A DNA stretch of 64,000 nt from Aquabacterium sp. A7-Y (GTDB lineage Bacteria; Pseudomonadota; Gammaproteobacteria; Burkholderiales; Burkholderiaceae_C): NCBI RefSeq assembly GCF_026153205.1, contig NZ_JAPFBW010000019.1, forward strand, positions 1-64,000, in the 5' to 3' direction. A program made the translations under genes and the position numbers. Shown piece by piece: positions 61,186 to 64,000 of the stretch (position 1 is its first letter; every line of letters begins with the position of its first letter). Under the pieces are notes generated by a model, which worked only from the letters and a program-made list of their open reading frames with translations, ran no database searches and had not been told where the DNA came from.

Positions 61186-61959
61186 ATGGAACATTGCGGC
61201 CCCAAGAAGCACCTCGATTTCCACAACCATCCTCGCCCGCTGGTGGCGATGGAGAACCGCTGGGCTGCGGGCACCTCGACCGGCTGGCACTCGCATCCCC
61301 GAGGTCAATTGCTCTACGCGACCGAGGGCGTCATGGTCATTCACTCGGACGTGGGCTCATGGGTGGTGCCACCGAACCGTGCCCTGTGGATGGTGGCGGG
61401 GTTGCGCCACAGCGTCACCATGTCGGGCGACGTGCTCATGCGTACGGCCTACGTGGACGAGACGGTCGTCAAGCGCTTGCCAAAGGCAAGCTGCGTCATC
61501 AACGTGTCGCCGCTGCTGCGTGAGTTGCTGGTGGAGGCCCTGCGCCTTCCTGTCACGGGCGAACTGTCGCCACGGGACAAACGCCTCATCGGCCTGCTGA
61601 TCGACGAACTTCGTGTGTCCAGCACGGTCGCGCTGCACCTTCCCATGCCGAGCGACGACAGGCTGCGGCCCATCTGCAATGCGCTGATCGCGCGGCCCGA
61701 CGACCAGGCCAGCGCGACCGAATGGGCGCAGACCATCGGCGTGGGCGAACGCACCCTGCAACGCCGGTTCGCCAAGGGCACCGGCATGACCTTTTCGCAG
61801 TGGCGTGAGCAGGCGCGGCTGCTGGCCGCTCTGACTGCCATCGCGCAGGGTCGGAAGGTCATCGACGTTGCCCTGGACTGCGGCTACTCCAGCCACAGTG
61901 CGTTCACAGCGATGTTCCGGCGGCATTTCGGCTTGCCACCGTCAGCGTTCTACCAGTAG
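61186..61959 (+). CDS. AraC-family transcriptional regulator
   Basis: The 257-residue protein has an N-terminal cupin sensor (GTSTGWHSHPRGQLLYATEG, GSWVVPPNRALWMVAGLRHS) and a C-terminal double helix-turn-helix (ATEWAQTIGVGERTLQRRFA and VIDVALDCGYSSHSAFTAMF, ending RRHFGLPPSAFYQ). It belongs to the same subfamily as the regulator at the window start. Divergence from the transporter remnant and metC suggests it once controlled them. Confidence 0.92.
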   Translation: MEHCGPKKHLDFHNHPRPLVAMENRWAAGTSTGWHSHPRGQLLYATEGVMVIHSDVGSWVVPPNRALWMVAGLRHSVTMSGDVLMRTAYVDETVVKRLPKASCVINVSPLLRELLVEALRLPVTGELSPRDKRLIGLLIDELRVSSTVALHLPMPSDDRLRPICNALIARPDDQASATEWAQTIGVGERTLQRRFAKGTGMTFSQWREQARLLAALTAIAQGRKVIDVALDCGYSSHSAFTAMFRRHFGLPPSAFYQ

Positions 61960-62587
61960 CGCGCTGGGCAGTTCCGCAAGCCGTGCCGTCACAGATTGGA
62001 AGGCTCGATAGTCCGGCACCGCGCTCGTTTGGCACCTTGTCTCACACTTCGACAGCTTCCCGCCGCTTGCTGCCGCAATATGTTCTGAGAACAAGTGTCT
62101 CAGACTGGCATGACCGAGACCAGTTGCCGGCTGCACAACGTCGACCCGTACACCTGCTTCGTTGACGTGCTGCAGCGCGTGGGCCAGCACCCGGCATCGT
62201 GCGCAGCCCCACTCACCCCAGGGCTGTAGAAGCAGAACTTCGCCAGCAACCCCCTGCGATCGGACCTCTACAACGTCACCGCCGCGCGGCGAACAACGCC
62301 GTCCAGTTACCGCTTACCGTCCGCGTCCAGCGTGGCCGCTTACACCAAGCTCGTGACGCCGAACGGATGTCAGCCCGAGAGCTTGCTGTCGGCCACAGCG
62401 GCCTCTTCTTAACTCGCCCATAGAGGAGGCGGGAAATCCCCATTGCAAGTTTTTGTGTCCTGATGCAACTTCCGCTGGCGTTGGATTTTTTCCTCGTCTC
62501 GGCTGCGCCGAGGCAAGGAACAGCGTCTTGTCGCGAGCGCAGACCGCCGCCGACGAGGATCGTGCGGGGCTGAAGGAGAACTTGCGA
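61960..62587. other. Intergenic region containing a transposase fragment
   Basis: About 630 bases without an intact gene. The middle holds the IS66-type fragment annotated separately. Around 62320-62350 there are two copies of a GCGGxxxCTTAC/CCGCTTACxxx motif (CCGCTTACCGTCC, GGCCGCTTACACC) that resemble IS66 ends. A GAAGGAG at 62571-62577 is the ribosome site of the next gene. Confidence 0.5.
62112..62290 (+). pseudogene. IS66-family TnpC C-terminal fragment
   Basis: The plus frame reads TSCRLHNVDPYTCFVDVLQR then VGQHPASCAAPLTPGL, an in-frame TAG, then KQNFASNPLRSDLYNV. This matches the C-terminus of IS66 TnpC (consensus LxxVDPYxYLVDVLQRVxxHPAS, then LxPRxWK, FAxNPLRSDL). It belongs to a different IS66 lineage from the remnant at 57.1-58.9 kb, whose TnpC ends YAALLPWRL. 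Confidence 0.7.
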
Positions 62588-63745
62588 ATGGACCGTCGTC
62601 GATTTGTCAGCCGGCTTACCGGAGCAGCTACCGCGCTGGGCACGGCCTCTTGGGTCGGCGGCAGCTGGGCAGCCGATGGGGCTCTGTCGGCCACCCACAT
62701 CACCATCGGCAGTTCGCTGGCCCTGAGCGGGATGCTGGGCGGCTCCGGCGCTGACTATGTCAATGGCATGAAGGCCGCCTTCGAGGTGGTGAACCGCAAC
62801 GGCGGCATCCATGGCCGCGAGTTGCGGCTGCAGGCCTTGGACGACGGCTACGTGCCGGCACGGACCGCCGCCAATGTCAAACAGATGCTCGACAGTGGCC
62901 AGGTGTTCTCGCTGATCTCCATCATGGGCACGGCCAACAATGCCGCGGTGCTGCCGATGATCGAGCAGCAGGGGGTGCCCTGTGTGGGGCCGATCACCGG
63001 CGCCGGCTCGCTGCGCCATGCCAAGCAGCGTTGGGTCTTTTACGTGCGCCCCAGCTACCAGGACGAAGTGCTGCGCGTTGTGCCGCAGTTGGTCCAGATG
63101 GGCCTGCAAGGCATCGGCATCGTCTACCTCGACAACCCGTTCGGCAAGGAAGTGCTCGAGGCGGCCGAGCGCACCTTGAGCAACAACAAGCTGCAGGCGG
63201 TGGGTGCCTTCGCCCTGGCGGTCGACGGCAGCAATGCCAGCCAGGTGGCTCAGCAGGTGTTCGACGCCAGGGCCGGCGCAGTGCTGATGGGCACGACCGG
63301 CGGTGCGACGACCAAGCTCGTATTGGCCCTGCGCGGCAAGGCGGCGGCGCTCCCTCTGCTGGGCGTGTCGGTGGCAGTGACCGCCGCAGAGGTGCCCAAG
63401 CTGGGCAGGGCAGCGCAAGGCATCGCCCAGGCGCTCGTGTTTCCCGACGCGAGCAGTGCAAAGTCGGCGGCGGTCCGCAACTTTCACAGCGCGCTGCGCA
63501 CCGCCAAGCTCGACAACGGCGAGGCGAAGTCCGTCGAAAGCTGGATCAACGCCCAACTGCTCATCGAGGGGCTGCGCCGTGCCGGCCGCGACCTGACGCG
63601 CGAGAGGCTGCGTGCCGCCTTGGCGGGCATCCGGGAGTTGGACGTGGGCGAGTTCATGCTGGGGTTCCAGGGCAGCGCGCCTTTTGTCGCCTCGAACTCC
63701 ATCAAGATCGGGGTGTTTGACGAGGGCGGGCGCCTGCGGGCTTGA
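62588..63745 (+). CDS. ABC transporter substrate-binding protein, branched-chain-amino-acid (LivJ/LivK) type
   Basis: The 385-residue protein has an export signal with a twin-Arg-like start (MDRRRFVSRLTGAATALGTA, cleavage near SWAA at about 29) and a type I periplasmic-binding fold: ITIGSSLALSGMLGGSGADY, NGGIHGRELRLQALDDGYVP, VKQMLDSGQVFSLISIMGTA and IGIVYLDNPFGKEVLEAAER. ATG 62588 lies nine bases after AAGGAG. Ligands of this family range from amino acids to urea, amides and aromatic acids. No permease or ATPase genes are near, so it may be an orphan or serve a system elsewhere. Confidence 0.88.
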   Translation: MDRRRFVSRLTGAATALGTASWVGGSWAADGALSATHITIGSSLALSGMLGGSGADYVNGMKAAFEVVNRNGGIHGRELRLQALDDGYVPARTAANVKQMLDSGQVFSLISIMGTANNAAVLPMIEQQGVPCVGPITGAGSLRHAKQRWVFYVRPSYQDEVLRVVPQLVQMGLQGIGIVYLDNPFGKEVLEAAERTLSNNKLQAVGAFALAVDGSNASQVAQQVFDARAGAVLMGTTGGATTKLVLALRGKAAALPLLGVSVAVTAAEVPKLGRAAQGIAQALVFPDASSAKSAAVRNFHSALRTAKLDNGEAKSVESWINAQLLIEGLRRAGRDLTRERLRAALAGIRELDVGEFMLGFQGSAPFVASNSIKIGVFDEGGRLRA

Positions 63746-64000
63746 GCCGGCGTGGCAGTCGCCCAGCGCCGCCGATACAGGCGGCCCCTGGCCCCGGGCC
63801 CTTGGTCGCATAGAACGAAGTGCAGCCGCGCCACCAGTCGCCCCTGTAGGTGGAGCGTGGTAGGCGATGGCGGTGGCGGCCGGTGCGGGCGCGGCGACGA
63901 AGGCCAGAGTGGCCGCTGCAAGCAGGGCAACGATCGAGCGCTACCGTCCGGCACAGGTGGCCAACGGCAACACGTGTCCGCACGACATGGGCTCCAGCAG
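63746..64000 (-). pseudogene. Possible fragment of a small secreted protein
   Basis: On the minus strand VALLAAATLAFVAAPAPAAT (about 63940-63880) looks like a signal peptide. YRGDWWRGCTSFYATKGPGP in another frame (about 63850-63790) could be its continuation after a frameshift. No start codon with a ribosome site is evident. Weak; the region may simply be non-coding. Confidence 0.25.

Overview
The window is GC-rich with dense, mostly gap-free coding. Its gene content (RelA without a hydrolase site, an EnvZ/OmpR-type pair, PEP-CTERM/HAF proteins, 3-hydroxybutyrate dehydrogenase, a PHB-depolymerase domain) fits a betaproteobacterium of the order Burkholderiales. The Rubrivivax/Leptothrix/Caldimonas neighbourhood is my best guess; this rests on protein resemblance and was not tested by a search.

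Left part (1-38.3 kb) looks like chromosomal backbone. It opens with an AraC regulator (cut by the window edge, apparently frameshifted) divergent from an MFS exporter, then a GNAT enzyme, small unknown genes, a TPP-dependent acetolactate-synthase-like enzyme and membrane proteins. From 6.6 to 18.7 kb lies a vitamin B12 locus. On the minus strand, behind a cobalamin riboswitch, run btuB-btuC-btuD-cobO-cobB and then a cytochrome P450. On the plus strand run cbiB-cobD-btuF as an overlapping operon, divergent from cobQ. Together they import corrinoids across both membranes, adenosylate and amidate the ring, and make and attach the aminopropanol arm. No corrin-ring genes are present. Next come a lipoprotein galactose oxidase with all copper ligands, an EamA exporter, an Lrp regulator with rraA, two small heat-shock proteins behind a sigma-32-type promoter, a flavin reductase, serB, mfd, ispD-ispF, the two-component pair, a SIMPL protein, bdhA, a hydrolase with relA, and tRNA-Val.

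Right part (38.4-64 kb) is accessory in character. Gene spacing is loose, several genes are broken, and three transposase remnants (one IS5-type, two IS66-type) are scattered through it. The intact genes are unusual: a 863-residue protein joining a Ser/Thr kinase to a PHB-depolymerase domain; a 931-residue protein joining a tyrosinase to a von Willebrand A domain; a secreted avidin-like biotin-binding protein with every biotin-contact residue and the avidin disulfide cysteines; a RelE/ParE-type toxin-antitoxin pair with a visible promoter-operator; and a divergent pair of HAF-repeat PEP-CTERM proteins. The end holds a Cys/Met-metabolism PLP enzyme next to a transporter remnant and an AraC regulator, then a branched-chain-amino-acid-type periplasmic binding protein.

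The strongest candidates for something new are the kinase-depolymerase fusion, the tyrosinase-VWA fusion and the avidin homologue. I see no evidence that the three form one system.
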